Positions 43,782 through 53,505 of a stretch of 64,000 nucleotides of DNA are shown one piece after another; position 1 is the first letter of the stretch; each line of letters begins with the position of its first letter. The translations under genes were made by a program, and so were the position numbers. Where the stretch lies: contig NC_010530.1 in NCBI RefSeq assembly GCF_000069785.1, positions 1,296,001 through 1,360,000 on the forward strand, written 5' to 3'. Under the pieces are notes generated by a model. The model saw only the letters and a list, made by a program, of their open reading frames with translations, had not been told where the DNA came from and did no database searches. The DNA comes from Cupriavidus taiwanensis LMG 19424. GTDB taxonomy: Bacteria; Pseudomonadota; Gammaproteobacteria; Burkholderiales; Burkholderiaceae.

Positions 43782-43799
43782 CCTACGTGTTTCCGTAGG
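43782..43799 (+). promoter_or_regulatory. CCTACG-N6-CGTAGG dyad facing the MFS gene
   Basis: A perfect 6-bp inverted repeat with a 6-base spacer, the same spacing as the sctQ site (CCTACA-N6-CGTAGT). The nearest -10-like hexamer (TATGCT) is 32 bases downstream, about one helical turn farther than at the sct promoters. The MFS start codon is 389 bp away. Confidence 0.45.
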
Positions 43800-44188
43800 G
43801 CCGCGGCCAACCCGTGCGCGCTGGCGCGCCGTATGCTTATGCCCTCGCGGCTGCGCCCCGCGCACGCCGCCCCGGCATCGGGGAAAACCCGCGGGCCGTG
43901 GCGATGGCACCACGGGACGGAACGGCGCTAGCCGCGCGTTCACGGGCGTTCAGCACAGGAATCAATTTTTCTTATCGGCCGCCGCCCGAAAAACTAGTTG
44001 GACGCGGGGCGCCGTGCCTTTCAAGAATGCAGTCAGCGGGCGCACCGCAGGAGACGCTGCAACCGCGCACTGCCGCGCCATCGATGCGCGCCGGCGGCAA
44101 GCCGGCAGCGCACGCCGGGACATCAAGGCTGGCGCCGCGCCCAGCGCGCCCCGCCAGGGCCGAGCCAGACATACCACGAGAGGAATGC

Positions 44189-45502
44189 ATGGAAACGCAG
44201 ATCGGCAGTATCCAGAGCCCCCAGCCATCATCGCCCGCCAACGCCGAGACAGCACCGTCGCACGGCTTTTTCTCCTGGTATCGCGACATCACCGCCAATG
44301 AGCGCCGCACCTTCTGGAGCTGCAAGGTCGGCTACGCGCTCGACGCGATGGACACGCAGTTCCTGAGCTTCGTCATCCCCACGCTGATCGCCACCTGGGG
44401 CATCAGCCGCGCCGACGCGGGTTTTATCGGCACCGCCACGCTGCTGACTTCCGCCGCGGGCGGCTGGGTCGCCGGCATCCTGTCCGACCGCATCGGCCGG
44501 GTGCGCACGCTGCAGCTGACCATCCTGTGGTTTGCCTTCTTTACCTTCCTGTGCGGGCTGGCGCAGAACTATGAACAGCTGCTGGTGGCGCGCGCGCTGA
44601 TGGGCTTCGGCTTCGGCGGCGAATGGACCGCCGGTGCGGTGCTGATCGGCGAAGCCATCCGCGCGCAGGACCGCGGCAAGGCGGTGGGCATGGTGCAGGC
44701 CGGCTGGGCCGTGGGCTGGGGCCTGGCGGCGCTGCTCTATGCGCTGGTGTTCTCGCTGCTGCCCGCCGAGACCGCGTGGCGCGTGCTGTTCCTGATCGGG
44801 CTGCTGCCGGCGGTGTTCGTGATCGTGCTGCGCCGCCTGGTCAAGGAGCCCGAGGTCTATACCGAGCACAAGGCACGCGAGGCGCAGGCCAGCGAAAAGA
44901 CCTCGTTCGCCGCGATCTTCTCGCCGCGCCTGATCAGCACTACGCTGCGCGCGGCGCTGCTGACCACCGGCGCGCAGGGCGGCTACTACGCCATCACCAC
45001 CTGGCTGCCGACCTTCCTCAAGACCGAGCGCGGCCTGACCGTGCTGGGCACCGGCGGCTACCTGGCGATGGTGATCGTCGGTTCCTATATCGGCTATGTC
45101 ACCAGCGCCTACCTGACCGACCGGATCGGGCGCAAGCGCAACTTCATCCTGTTCGCGCTGGGCTCGATGACGATCGCGCTGGCCTACACGCACATCCCCG
45201 TCAACGACACCGTGATGCTGCTGCTGGGCTTTCCGCTGGGCTTCTTTGCCTCGGGCATCTTCGCCGGCATGGGCGCGTTCCTGACCGAGCTGTTCCCCAC
45301 CAGCGTGCGCGGCTCGGGCCAGGGCTTCTGCTACAACGTGGGCCGTGCCATCGGCGCGTTCTTCCCGTTCCTGATCGGCCATGTCAGCCAGCAGATGTCG
45401 CTGGGCCATGCCATCGGCATCTTTGCCGCGGCCGCGTATGGCGTGCTGATCCTGGCCGCGCTGACGCTGCCGGAAACGCGCGGCAAGGCACTGGAGGCGT
45501 AG
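44189..45502 (+). CDS. MFS transporter, metabolite:H+ symporter type
   Basis: 437 residues with 12 predicted membrane helices. The helix 2-3 loop is GILSDRIGRVRTLQ and the second-half equivalent AYLTDRIGRKRNF. A cytoplasmic N-terminus of about 45 residues precedes helix 1 (YALDAMDTQFLSFVIPTL, where the aspartates fit carboxylate or sugar-acid symporters). GAGAGGAA precedes the ATG at 44189. Family members carry organic acids, aromatic acids or sialic acid; the substrate here is unknown. Two CTACG-type elements lie far upstream. Confidence 0.87.
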   Translation: METQIGSIQSPQPSSPANAETAPSHGFFSWYRDITANERRTFWSCKVGYALDAMDTQFLSFVIPTLIATWGISRADAGFIGTATLLTSAAGGWVAGILSDRIGRVRTLQLTILWFAFFTFLCGLAQNYEQLLVARALMGFGFGGEWTAGAVLIGEAIRAQDRGKAVGMVQAGWAVGWGLAALLYALVFSLLPAETAWRVLFLIGLLPAVFVIVLRRLVKEPEVYTEHKAREAQASEKTSFAAIFSPRLISTTLRAALLTTGAQGGYYAITTWLPTFLKTERGLTVLGTGGYLAMVIVGSYIGYVTSAYLTDRIGRKRNFILFALGSMTIALAYTHIPVNDTVMLLLGFPLGFFASGIFAGMGAFLTELFPTSVRGSGQGFCYNVGRAIGAFFPFLIGHVSQQMSLGHAIGIFAAAAYGVLILAALTLPETRGKALEA

Positions 45503-45829
45503 GGCACAACATGACACCGCCGCGGCCCGGCGCCGCGGCACGTGCAGACCACAATAACAATCACGGCAGCCCCACGCCGGGCCTGCCCAGTTTTTTTTCC
45601 GACGGGAATCGGGTCAGCAGTATGTCGGGCTTGCCAGCTCGACGGCAATGCAGCGCAGCCGCGATACGCGCTGGCGATGGCCAGGCTCCGTGCAGCATCC
45701 GGCGGACCGCCACGACCGGCACGACGCGCCGCGCCCCGCAGTGCCGCCGCGCAGGCCAGCCCCATTTGCGCGCGTGGACCGGCTCACAAGGCCCTGGTCG
45801 CACGCCAAGACTCGTTGTCGGAGGCCTAC
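45503..45829. other. Intergenic region, no feature recognised
   Basis: 327 bp between the MFS gene and the LuxR-type regulator. It includes an AACAATAACAATC-like AT-rich patch and a run of T residues near 45591-45598, but no stem precedes the run closely enough to call a terminator. No CTACG-type element was found here. Confidence 0.4.
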
Positions 45830-46816
45830 ATGATCAAAGATGTGGAAGTCGTGCCGTACCGTGACGCGGGGGCGTCCGGGCATGGCACCGCAGCAACCAC
45901 CGCACGCCCCACGGCCCGCCCGGTCACCGCGCCTGGCACCGCCCCGGCACTGGTGGCCAACAACGGCATCAGGGTATTCGGCGAGCGCCACCTGGTGCCG
46001 GTCAGGCAGCGCGTGCGCCACGGCGCCACCCCCGGCCTGGTCACCGCGCTGCAGGCCGAGCCGACCCACGAAGGCCGCAGCGCCGTGATGCAGTCCGCCA
46101 TCCGCGCCATCGGCTTCGACTGGCTGGGCTACGCCACCGCCGCCCATGTCGGCGGCCAGCTGCAGCCGCGCACCTTCTTTGAAAGCTATTCGCCGCCAGG
46201 CTGGCGCGAGCGCTATTTCCGCGAGCGCTACTACGAGATCGATCCGCGCACGCCGCAACCGGGCACCTTCTGCCTGCCCACCGTGTGGGATGCCGATGAC
46301 CTGGCACAAACGCCGCTGGGCAACGTGCCGCCGCTGCGCCGCCGCCGCTTCCTGGAAGACCTGCGCGACGCCGGCGTGCGCAGCGGCATCTTCCTCAACC
46401 TGCCGATGCCGGGCAACAACGAGTTCGTGCTGATCAGCTTTATGTCGGGCATCGAAAGCCGGCGCTGGATCGGCGATTCCGTGGTCGGTCAGGCGCTGGC
46501 GATGGGACTGGCGCTGCATGAGTTCCTGACCTGCCACGTCGAGATCCCCGCATTTGCCGGCCGCCATCGCGAAGGCCTGTCCGACGTGCAGCGCGATATC
46601 CTCGCCTGCCTGGCGCAGGGTCTGTCGGACAAGGAGATCGCGCGGCGCATGGACATGTCGATCTTCAACGTGGATTACCACATGCGCCGGCTGCGCAGCC
46701 ACTTCGGCGTGCGCAACCGCGTGCAGCTGGCCAGCGCTGCGACATTGTTGCGGCCGCCGGGGGCACCGCTGTCGGTGGACAGGGAGAAGGATGCGGCGGG
46801 GGTGATCGCGGCTTAG
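45830..46816 (+). CDS. LuxR-type regulator with autoinducer-binding-like domain
   Basis: 328 residues. An Ala/Thr/Pro-rich N-terminal extension (to about 45) is followed by a LuxR-like ligand domain (about 70-240), with the spaced Trp, Tyr and Asp-Pro of AHL-binding proteins in GWRERYFRERYYEIDPRTP and a further Trp in TVWDADDL. The C-terminal GerE-type helix-turn-helix is GLSDVQRDILACLAQGLSD through NVDYHMRRLRSHFGV. GGAGG lies 5-6 bases before the ATG at 45830. No luxI-type synthase is in the window, so it may be a LuxR solo sensing a foreign or plant signal. It is convergent with the T3SS operon and is the best candidate to bind the CTACG-type elements. Confidence 0.85.
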   Translation: MIKDVEVVPYRDAGASGHGTAATTARPTARPVTAPGTAPALVANNGIRVFGERHLVPVRQRVRHGATPGLVTALQAEPTHEGRSAVMQSAIRAIGFDWLGYATAAHVGGQLQPRTFFESYSPPGWRERYFRERYYEIDPRTPQPGTFCLPTVWDADDLAQTPLGNVPPLRRRRFLEDLRDAGVRSGIFLNLPMPGNNEFVLISFMSGIESRRWIGDSVVGQALAMGLALHEFLTCHVEIPAFAGRHREGLSDVQRDILACLAQGLSDKEIARRMDMSIFNVDYHMRRLRSHFGVRNRVQLASAATLLRPPGAPLSVDREKDAAGVIAA

Positions 46817-46891
46817 GTTGCTGGTGTTGGCTTTCGTTTTGGGTGTGCCCTTGGCAATTGCCTCAGACCTTCGAGCTTCCGCTTGTGTACT

Positions 46892-46915
46892 CCCTCTCCC
46901 GCAAGCGGGAGAGGG
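46892..46915. repeat. REP-like palindrome, copy 2
   Basis: 11-bp arms (CCCTCTCCCGC and its complement) around AA, matching 17289-17314. It sits between the convergent LuxR-type and sctU genes and may help separate their transcripts. No T-run follows on either side. Confidence 0.8.
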
Positions 46916-46966
46916 GAGCAAACCCGCAGAGCGGCAGGCATCCTTCCCATCCCATCCCACCCCACC

Positions 46967-48001
46967 TCACTCCCCCTTCGCCCACCGCATCAACTCGGCC
47001 ACCCGCTCGAACAAGGTCCGGTCGATAAACCGGTCCAGCGGCACGTTCAGGTACAGCCGCTGCGCCAGGTCCGAATCGAAGGCCGACGGCACCAGGTAGT
47101 CCGCCGCGGCCTGGCGGATGCGGGCCGCCACCTGGCCGCTGCCCTTGGCCACCACCCGCGGCAGCGTGCCGGGGCCGTCGTAGCGCAGCGCCACCGCGTA
47201 CTGGGTGGAATAGACCACTGCGGTCGACACCCGCACCCGCTCGCTGACGCCGAAGAACGCGGCCTCGAAGAACGCCGCGCGGCGGCGTCCTGCCATGATC
47301 GGGTCGCCTTGGGTCTCCTTGTATTCGCGGCGGTACTCGTCGACGCTCATGCGCTGGCGCTTCATGAACTGGTGGCGCTCGTGCACGTAGTCCACCACCG
47401 CCATCACCAGGTAGATCACAGCCGCCCAGCAACACATGCGCAGGATGATGTACGCGACCAGCAGCAGGATTTCCGCCGGGCGCGCGTAGCCGGTGCGCAC
47501 GCCGTCCTCGATCGCGCCCAGCGCCAGCACGTAGACCAGCCCGGCCAGCAGCAGGATCTTGACCAGGATCTTGGCCAGGTTCACCAGGTTGCGCACGGCG
47601 AACATGCGCTTCAGGCCCTCGGCCGGGTTCAGCCGCGCGAGGTCAGGCTTGATCTGCTCGAACGCCACCAGCGGCCCCACCTGCAGGAAGGCGCCGACGA
47701 TGCCGCATACCAGCGCCAGGCCGACGATCGGCAGCACGCCCATCAGCAGGAAGCGCGCCGCGGCCTCGCCCAGCACCAGCATCTGCTGGTCGGCCAGGTG
47801 CTGCGGCACGCTGCCCATGGCGCTGTGCCACAGGGACTGGAACAGCCGCACGAAATACCGTCCCAGCAGCCACAGCCCCGCCAGCACGCCGAGAAACACC
47901 ACCGCCGAGGTGACGTCGCTGCTGCGCGGCACCTCGCCGCGCTTGCGCGCCTCGTCCAGCTTGCGCCGGGTCGCCTCGAGGTTCTTTTCGCTGTCGCTCA
48001 T
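46967..48001 (-). CDS. sctU: T3SS export-gate switch protein SctU (FlhB family), lacking NPTH
   Basis: 344 residues with four transmembrane helices (about 30-210) and a cytoplasmic domain. The switch domain aligns well (GDPIMAGRRR, YAVALRYD, RVVAKGSGQVAARIRQ), but the autocleavage tetrapeptide NPTH is YSTQ at 264-267, so the Asn and Pro needed for self-cleavage are missing. In other systems cleavage there allows the change of substrate from needle parts to translocators. It is the last gene of the long minus-strand sct operon, 26 bp after sctT. Confidence 0.92.
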   Translation of the reverse strand: MSDSEKNLEATRRKLDEARKRGEVPRSSDVTSAVVFLGVLAGLWLLGRYFVRLFQSLWHSAMGSVPQHLADQQMLVLGEAAARFLLMGVLPIVGLALVCGIVGAFLQVGPLVAFEQIKPDLARLNPAEGLKRMFAVRNLVNLAKILVKILLLAGLVYVLALGAIEDGVRTGYARPAEILLLVAYIILRMCCWAAVIYLVMAVVDYVHERHQFMKRQRMSVDEYRREYKETQGDPIMAGRRRAAFFEAAFFGVSERVRVSTAVVYSTQYAVALRYDGPGTLPRVVAKGSGQVAARIRQAAADYLVPSAFDSDLAQRLYLNVPLDRFIDRTLFERVAELMRWAKGE

Positions 48002-48027
48002 CGGGTGTCGATATGCCGGCGCCGATG

Positions 48028-48843
48028 CTAGCGTGCCGCGCCCCGGCGCAGCATCTCGATCAGCATATTGTCCGGGCGCAGGAAGCCCTGCAGCGTATCC
48101 ACCATCACCGCCAGCATCAGCACCAGCATCAGGAACGCGACCGAGATCTTGACCGGCTGCGCGAACTGGAACACGTCGAACTGCGGCACGAAGCGCGCGA
48201 TCAGCGCAAAGCCCAGCTCGACGATCACCAGCAGCAGCAGGATCGGCGCGGCCAGCTTGACCACCCACGAGAACAGCGTGCCGGCATAGAGGTTGGCAAA
48301 GCCCATCGACGCCAGCGACATCTCCGGCCCGAACGACATCACCGGCCAGAATGCGAACGACTCGACGATCACCCCGGTCATGGCGATAAAGCCGCCCAGC
48401 GCCGCGAACAGCGCGATGCCGAAGTGCGACAGCAGGTTCTCCATGGGCCCGTCCTCCTGCTGCGTCACCGGGTCGAAGAAGGTGGCATTGCCGGAGCCGG
48501 TCTGGAAGTCGATCAGCTCGCCGATCATCTGCAGCGCGACGAAGAACAGGCCGAATGCCATGCCCAGCAGCAGCCCGATAAAGGCCTCCTTGAAAATCAG
48601 CACCAGCCACAGGCCACCGGCGACGGCGTCCAGGTCGATACGCGCGCCCGGCGATACGAACAGCGCGATCGCCAGCACGATGCCGTTGCGCGCCACCCCG
48701 GGAATGGCCTGCTGCGACAGGAACGGCAGCACCGTAAACGCCGTCAGCAGGCGCGGCATCACCATCACGATCGGCATGATGACCTCGCGTCCCCACTGGA
48801 ACAGCAAGGCGGGATCGAGCAGTTCGCCCTGCATCTCAGGCAT
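48028..48843 (-). CDS. sctT: T3SS export apparatus protein SctT (FliR family)
   Basis: 271 residues, strongly hydrophobic, with about six to eight membrane segments and the conserved GELIDFQTGSGNATFFDP stretch near 100. It belongs to the inner-membrane export gate with SctR, SctS, SctU and SctV. The ATG at 48843 overlaps the end of sctO by 8 bp; an ATG at 48834 directly after the sctO stop is equally possible. Confidence 0.92.
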   Translation of the reverse strand: MPEMQGELLDPALLFQWGREVIMPIVMVMPRLLTAFTVLPFLSQQAIPGVARNGIVLAIALFVSPGARIDLDAVAGGLWLVLIFKEAFIGLLLGMAFGLFFVALQMIGELIDFQTGSGNATFFDPVTQQEDGPMENLLSHFGIALFAALGGFIAMTGVIVESFAFWPVMSFGPEMSLASMGFANLYAGTLFSWVVKLAAPILLLLVIVELGFALIARFVPQFDVFQFAQPVKISVAFLMLVLMLAVMVDTLQGFLRPDNMLIEMLRRGAAR

Positions 48844-49336
48844 GCCGCGCCGTGTGCCAGGCGCGGGCCGCGGCTTCGTCGATGGCCTCGTCCTCGCGCC
48901 GCCCGGCGCCGGCGCGCAGCGCACGGCGCTCGCGCAGCGCCAGTTCGCGTGCGCCGTCCAGCCGCGCCTGCGCGCGCAGCAGCGCGCGGCGGGCCTCGTC
49001 GAAGGCGTCACGCCGCCGCGCTACTTCGTCGAGCACCGTGGCAAGGTTGGCATTGGCCCGGGCAATGCGAGCGTCGAAGGCGCCCTGCCAGCCCTGCGCA
49101 TCGAGCAGCCCCGACACCGACACCCCGCCCTGCGACGCGCCCTGCCGCAGGCGTTCGATGAACGCCGCCCGCTCGGCCAGCGCGGCCTGCACCGCCTGCT
49201 GCGCGGCCTCGGCCTGCCGCAGCCCGGCCATCACCTGCGCGCGCTGCTGCTGCAGCGCGCGCAGCGCATCTTCCTGACGGCGCTGGCGCACCGCCTCCAG
49301 CTGGCCCAGGCGCGGGTCGGCGCCGCCGGCGGTCAT
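48836..49336 (-). CDS. sctO: T3SS central stalk protein SctO (FliJ-like)
   Basis: 166 residues, almost entirely Ala/Arg/Glu-rich coiled coil. It is identified by size, composition and its place directly after the ATPase gene, which its start overlaps as ATGA. SctO/FliJ proteins sit in the ATPase ring pore and connect it to the SctV gate. Sequence alone would not be decisive, because the family is poorly conserved. Confidence 0.8.
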   Translation of the reverse strand: MTAGGADPRLGQLEAVRQRRQEDALRALQQQRAQVMAGLRQAEAAQQAVQAALAERAAFIERLRQGASQGGVSVSGLLDAQGWQGAFDARIARANANLATVLDEVARRRDAFDEARRALLRAQARLDGARELALRERRALRAGAGRREDEAIDEAAARAWHTARHA

Positions 49337-50715
49337 CGCGCGGCTCCCGCAAGCGGTGCGGGCTCGCGCACGCGCAGCGCCTGCGCCAGCTTGTCGACGG
49401 CGCCGGCAAAGGTATCGAGCCGCGCCGCTGGCTGCGCCAGGTAGGCGCGGATATCCGGCATCGCCGCCACGGCGGCGTCGGCGACCGGGTCGGCGCCCGG
49501 CCGGTATTCGCCAATCTGCAGCAGCAGCTCCAGCTCCTGGTACCGGGCCAGCAGCTGGCGCAGCCGCGCCGCGTCGCGCGCGTGCGCGCCGGCCACCACC
49601 TGCGGCATCACCCGGCTGACCGACTGCAGCACGTCCACCGGCGGATACTGGCCGGCGCTGGCCAGCTTGCGCGACAGCACGATATGGCCGTCGAGGATGG
49701 AGCGCACCTCTTCGGCGATCGGGTCGCTGTCGTCCTCGCCTTCGGTCAGCACGGTATACGCCGCGGTGATCGAGCCCTGCACGCCGGTGCCGGCGCGCTC
49801 CAACAGCTGCGGCAGCATCGAGAACACCGAAGGCGGATAGCTGCGCCGCGTCGGCGGCTCGCCGCTGGCCAGGCCGATCTCGCGCTGCGCGCGCGCCAGC
49901 CGCGTCAGCGAGTCGACCAGCAGCAGCACGCGCCGGCCCTGGTCGCGGAAATGCTCGGCAATCGCGGTGGCGGTATAGGCGCAGCGCACGCGCTCCATCG
50001 GCGAGCGGTCCGAGGTCGACACCACCAGCACCGTGCGCGCCATGCCGTCGGAGCCCAGGTTGTACTCGATGAACTCGCGCACCTCGCGGCCGCGCTCGCC
50101 CACCAGCGCGACCACGTTGACATCGCTGGACGCGCCCCGCGCCAGCATCCCCAGCAAGGTGCTCTTGCCCACGCCGGGCGGCGCGAAGATGCCCACGCGC
50201 TGGCCCTCGCCCAGGGTCAGCAGCCCGTCGATGGCGCGCACCCCGGTGGCCAGCGGCTCGCGGATCAGCCGGCGCGTCAGCGGGTCGGGCGGTTCGTTGT
50301 CCACCGGTACGCGGGCCACGCCGTCGAGCGCGCCCTTGCCGTCGATGGGCTCGCCCAGCGCGTCGAGCACGCGGCCCAGCAGCGCGGCGCCCGCCGGGCA
50401 CTGGTGGCCATGGGCGGAGGGGATGACCTCGGTCAGCGCCGAGACGCCGGTGGTGCGCCCCAGCGGCGTAAGCAGCGCGGTCTGCTGCACGAAGCCGACC
50501 ACCTCGGCCAGCAGCGGCGGCTCGCCCGGCGTGACCAGCTGGCACAGCTCGCCCACATGGGCCTGGATGCCGGTGGCATTGATCAGCATGCCCACCGCCT
50601 TGCTGACGCGTCCGCGCATCGCCACCGGCGTGAAATGCTCGAACGCGCGTTCCAGGTCGGCGGCGGCATGCTGCAGCGCGGCTTCGATATCGGTGGCAGG
50701 GAGTTCGGTGGACAT
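49333..50715 (-). CDS. sctN: T3SS ATPase SctN
   Basis: 460 residues, F1-ATPase beta-like. Walker A is [12 protein letters not shown] (about 180-191), the downstream block is [13 protein letters not shown], and Walker [30 protein letters not shown] and [17 protein letters not shown] are family signatures. It powers chaperone release and substrate unfolding at the base of the apparatus. The ATG at 50715 (MSTELPATD) follows a GAGG, 17 bp after the sctL stop. Confidence 0.97.
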   Translation of the reverse strand: MSTELPATDIEAALQHAAADLERAFEHFTPVAMRGRVSKAVGMLINATGIQAHVGELCQLVTPGEPPLLAEVVGFVQQTALLTPLGRTTGVSALTEVIPSAHGHQCPAGAALLGRVLDALGEPIDGKGALDGVARVPVDNEPPDPLTRRLIREPLATGVRAIDGLLTLGEGQRVGIFAPPGVGKSTLLGMLARGASSDVNVVALVGERGREVREFIEYNLGSDGMARTVLVVSTSDRSPMERVRCAYTATAIAEHFRDQGRRVLLLVDSLTRLARAQREIGLASGEPPTRRSYPPSVFSMLPQLLERAGTGVQGSITAAYTVLTEGEDDSDPIAEEVRSILDGHIVLSRKLASAGQYPPVDVLQSVSRVMPQVVAGAHARDAARLRQLLARYQELELLLQIGEYRPGADPVADAAVAAMPDIRAYLAQPAARLDTFAGAVDKLAQALRVREPAPLAGAAR

Positions 50716-50732
50716 GTCGTCAGCCTCGGGAA

Positions 50733-51341
50733 TCAGCCCGCCCGCAGCCGGCGCGCAAAGGCTTCGAGCTGCGCCTGCAGGCCCACTTCCATGGTGCCGG
50801 AGGGGGTCTGGATGCGGCAGGCATCGGGTTCCAGCCCCGGCTCGACCACCACGTTGGCGCGGCGCGGCCACTCCTGGGTCTCGGCCAGGCGGTCGAGCAG
50901 GCTGCGCACGGCCTGCTCGCGGCCCAGCGGGATCTGGATGGTGATGAAGGGCTCGGCCCGCACCAGCGCCTCGACGCGCTGCAGCGCCACCTCCAGGATG
51001 ATGTCGGGGTCGAGCTCGCCGGCAATCTGCTGCACCGCCTTCATCACGATCTCGGCCATGGTGCGGCGCATCGCGCCCAGCTGGCGCTCGGCCTCGGCGG
51101 CGGTGCTGACCTGCGCCGCGGCGTGGTCGGCGTGCGCGCGCGCCCAGCCTTCGCGGTAGCCGTGCTGGCGCCGCTCCTCGGCCTCGCGCTGGGCTTCGCT
51201 GCGGATGCGCACGGCCTCGCTGCGCGCGGACTCGATCACCGCGGCGGCGTCGAGCAAGGCGGCATACTCGGCCTCCTTCAGCACCTTGCGCTCGGACAGC
51301 AGCTGCAGGTTTTCGCTGGTGATCAGAAAAGCCAGTGCCAT
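50733..51341 (-). CDS. sctL: T3SS ATPase stator/regulator SctL (FliH family)
   Basis: 202 residues starting [16 protein letters not shown] charged coiled coil (about 40-100) precedes the conserved C-terminal half, with [18 protein letters not shown] and [21 protein letters not shown]. SctL dimers tether the ATPase to the sorting platform protein SctQ. Its start overlaps the end of sctK by 19 bp. Confidence 0.9.
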   Translation of the reverse strand: MALAFLITSENLQLLSERKVLKEAEYAALLDAAAVIESARSEAVRIRSEAQREAEERRQHGYREGWARAHADHAAAQVSTAAEAERQLGAMRRTMAEIVMKAVQQIAGELDPDIILEVALQRVEALVRAEPFITIQIPLGREQAVRSLLDRLAETQEWPRRANVVVEPGLEPDACRIQTPSGTMEVGLQAQLEAFARRLRAG

Positions 51342-52177
51342 GCCGGGAACCGTTCGGGGATCAGGTTGAGCAGCAGCAGTTCGCGCAGCTGCGCGGACTG
51401 CGCCGGGGTCAGTGGTGCCGGCGACAACGCCGCCAGGCGCCGGGGAAACTTGCGCCGCAGCGCCTGCAGCAGCGGCGCCGCATGCTCAGGGTGCGGCGCC
51501 TCGGCGGCCAGCAGCCCGCACAGCAGTCGATACCCGCGCTCGGCCATCAGCCGGCCGGCGCCGGGCGGGTGCTCCCGCAGCGGCGCCAGGTTCATCGGCA
51601 GCGCCGGCAGCGCCGGCACGCGCTTCAGGATAAAGGCTACGGCGTGGCGGTCGAGCCGGCGCGCGGCACGGCGCATCGCGCGCGGCGCGCTGCCGATCAG
51701 CGGCGCCGCCAGCGCCCCGGGCAGCGGCGCGATGCTGTCGGCCAGCTGCGCCGGCAGCATGCGGCGCTCGCTGGCAAAGCCGGCCTGGTGCACCGCCAGG
51801 CCCAGCCACCACGCCAGCAGGCGCAGGTCGCCGCGCGGCATCAGCACCAGCCGTGCCAGCGAGGCCGGCGCCTCGAGCAGGCGGTGGATCGCGGCGTCAC
51901 GGTCGCTCTCCGCGCCGGCCAGGCCCAGCGGCAGCGCCAGCACGTCGGCGGCGGCGGGCCCGAAGCGGTCCGCGCGGCGCCAGGCCAGCGGCCAGTCGGC
52001 CGGCAGCCAGCTGGGATGCAGGTGCGCCAGCGGCCGCTGCATGAAGTCCGCCACCACGCGCGCCAGCGCCGGGTCCGGCAGTGCCGGCGGCGCAGGTGCG
52101 AACGCGGCGGCCAGCGCGCCGGGCAGGTAGGCGCCAGACGCGGCCTCGGCTGCGGCAACGGTCGATGGCGGCGTCAA
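51323..52177 (-). CDS. sctK: T3SS sorting platform protein SctK
   Basis: 284 residues, rich in Ala, Leu and Pro, with HPSWLPADW near 70 and [17 protein letters not shown] near 130, typical of the poorly conserved SctK family between sctJ and sctL. There is no ATG at the expected place. The best start is TTG at 52177, overlapping the sctJ stop as TTGA, with GGAG 6 bases upstream. SctK links SctD to SctQ in the cytoplasmic platform. Confidence 0.8.
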   Translation of the reverse strand: MTPPSTVAAAEAASGAYLPGALAAAFAPAPPALPDPALARVVADFMQRPLAHLHPSWLPADWPLAWRRADRFGPAAADVLALPLGLAGAESDRDAAIHRLLEAPASLARLVLMPRGDLRLLAWWLGLAVHQAGFASERRMLPAQLADSIAPLPGALAAPLIGSAPRAMRRAARRLDRHAVAFILKRVPALPALPMNLAPLREHPPGAGRLMAERGYRLLCGLLAAEAPHPEHAAPLLQALRRKFPRRLAALSPAPLTPAQSAQLRELLLLNLIPERFPAWHWLF

Positions 52178-52971
52178 TTCGCGCTCCGCGCCGCGCCGCG
52201 CCGCTGCGGCCAGCGCAGCACGCCGCGCTGCCATGCCACCACCGCTGCCACCGCCAGTGCAATCGCCACCGCCGCCCCGACCGCGATCGCGGCGAAACGT
52301 CCGACCGCAAAACCGGCCGCCGGCCCCGCCGTGCCCGCCTGCGGCGCGAACGGGCGCGCCTCGACCAGCGACAGCGACACATTGTCGTGGGTCACGCCTT
52401 CGATGCTGTGCGCCACCATGTCCTTGACGGTCGGCACCAGCAGGCGCAGGTCGGTATCGGCACGGTGCTTGATGAACACCGCCGCCGACGACGGCCGGAT
52501 CTTGTCCGAGAGCGGATCGGTGGCGGGAATCACCACATGCACGCGCGCGGTGACCACGCCGTCGATATTGCGCAGCGTTTCCGACAGCTCCTGCGACAGC
52601 GCGAAGATGTAGCGCATGCGCTCTTCGGTCGGCGTCGCCACCAGCCCCTGCTTCTGGAACACCTGCCCCAGCGACGCAAAGCGTTCGCCCGGCAGGCCCT
52701 CGCTGCGCAGGATCTCCAGCGCGGCGGGCAGCTGCGATTCCTCGACGCGCACGCGCCACTGGCCCTCGCCGGTGCCGCCGCTGGTGTCGGCGCGCGCCTT
52801 CTCCGCGTCGATGCCCTCGGCGGTCAGCGCGGCCAGCACCTGGTTGGCCTCGGGTTCGTTCAGCGACGCGTACAGGTCGACCTTGCACGCGGCCAGCGCG
52901 AGCGCCATCAGCGCCGGCGCCAGCCGGACCGCGCGCGCAAGGCGCCGGCACAGCGGTGGCATGGACATCAT
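52174..52971 (-). CDS. sctJ: T3SS inner-membrane ring lipoprotein SctJ
   Basis: 265 residues. A lipoprotein signal ends at the lipobox LALAAC (Cys about 29). The ring domains follow (LYASLNEPEANQVLAALTAEGI, VHVVIPATDPLSDK, SAAVFIKHRAD), then one transmembrane helix at about 220-245 and a basic tail. It forms the inner ring around the export gate. The ATG at 52971 overlaps the sctI stop as ATGA. Confidence 0.95.
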   Translation of the reverse strand: MMSMPPLCRRLARAVRLAPALMALALAACKVDLYASLNEPEANQVLAALTAEGIDAEKARADTSGGTGEGQWRVRVEESQLPAALEILRSEGLPGERFASLGQVFQKQGLVATPTEERMRYIFALSQELSETLRNIDGVVTARVHVVIPATDPLSDKIRPSSAAVFIKHRADTDLRLLVPTVKDMVAHSIEGVTHDNVSLSLVEARPFAPQAGTAGPAAGFAVGRFAAIAVGAAVAIALAVAAVVAWQRGVLRWPQRRGAARSAN

Positions 52972-53444
52972 TGCTGGTTCTTCAGCAGGCTGTTGAACAG
53001 GTTGGTGCCGGCGCTTCCGATGCTGGAGGTCACGTGGATCGACGAGAACAGCTCCAGCGACTGCGTCTGCAGCAGCATGGCCTGGTACACCACCTCGCTG
53101 GTGCTGCCCTCGTAGATCGACGCAAACATGCCGTCGCGCAGCTCCTGCAGGCGTGCGGCCTGGCGCGCCGATTCCTCGCCGGCCGAGACATAGCTGGCGC
53201 GGATGGCATTGCCGAGCGTGGTCGAAGTCGGGTCTGCCGCCTGGGTCACGTGCGCGGTGCGCGAGCCGTCGGCGGCGCGGCCCTGCTGGACCATCTGCGC
53301 GAACTGCCGCGCATCGGCCGGGTCGGCCTGCGCGGCCGGGGCCGCGGGCGGCGACTGGTGCGCGGCGACGGTGGCGCTGTCGGGCGCTGCGCCGGCAGCA
53401 GTCGAGGCATTGGCTGCGGCAATGGCGGCGGTCGGGTCCATCAT
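52968..53444 (-). CDS. sctI: T3SS inner rod protein SctI
   Basis: 158 residues. The first 75 are Ala/Pro-rich and low in complexity; the C-terminal half is the conserved rod part, ending in YQAMLLQTQSLELFSSIHV and NLFNSLLKNQQ. It is assigned by the C-terminal pattern and its place directly before sctJ. AAGGAG lies 4 bases before the ATG at 53444 or 7 before the ATG at 53441, so the second codon may be the true start. Confidence 0.85.
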   Translation of the reverse strand: MMDPTAAIAAANASTAAGAAPDSATVAAHQSPPAAPAAQADPADARQFAQMVQQGRAADGSRTAHVTQAADPTSTTLGNAIRASYVSAGEESARQAARLQELRDGMFASIYEGSTSEVVYQAMLLQTQSLELFSSIHVTSSIGSAGTNLFNSLLKNQQ

Positions 53445-53466
53445 GGCTCTCCTTGCAAAGCGTTGG

Positions 53467-53488
53467 GCGCCCCGGCATGCCGGGGCGC
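53467..53488. promoter_or_regulatory. Perfect hairpin between needle and rod genes
   Basis: Two 9-bp arms (GCGCCCCGG and its complement) around CATG in the 61-bp gap between the sctF stop and sctI start. No T-run follows, so it may stabilise or process the sctF message or partly attenuate downstream transcription. Confidence 0.7.
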
Positions 53489-53505
53489 ATGGCAGGCACC
53501 TGCCG

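Larger units (their letters stand above)
43679..44188. other. Divergent intergenic region between the SRPBCC and MFS genes
   Basis: 510 bp with two CTACG-type elements (43741-43758 and 43782-43799) near its left side and a TATGCT hexamer at 43832-43837. The remaining 350 bp upstream of the MFS gene have no supported gene. Confidence 0.5.
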
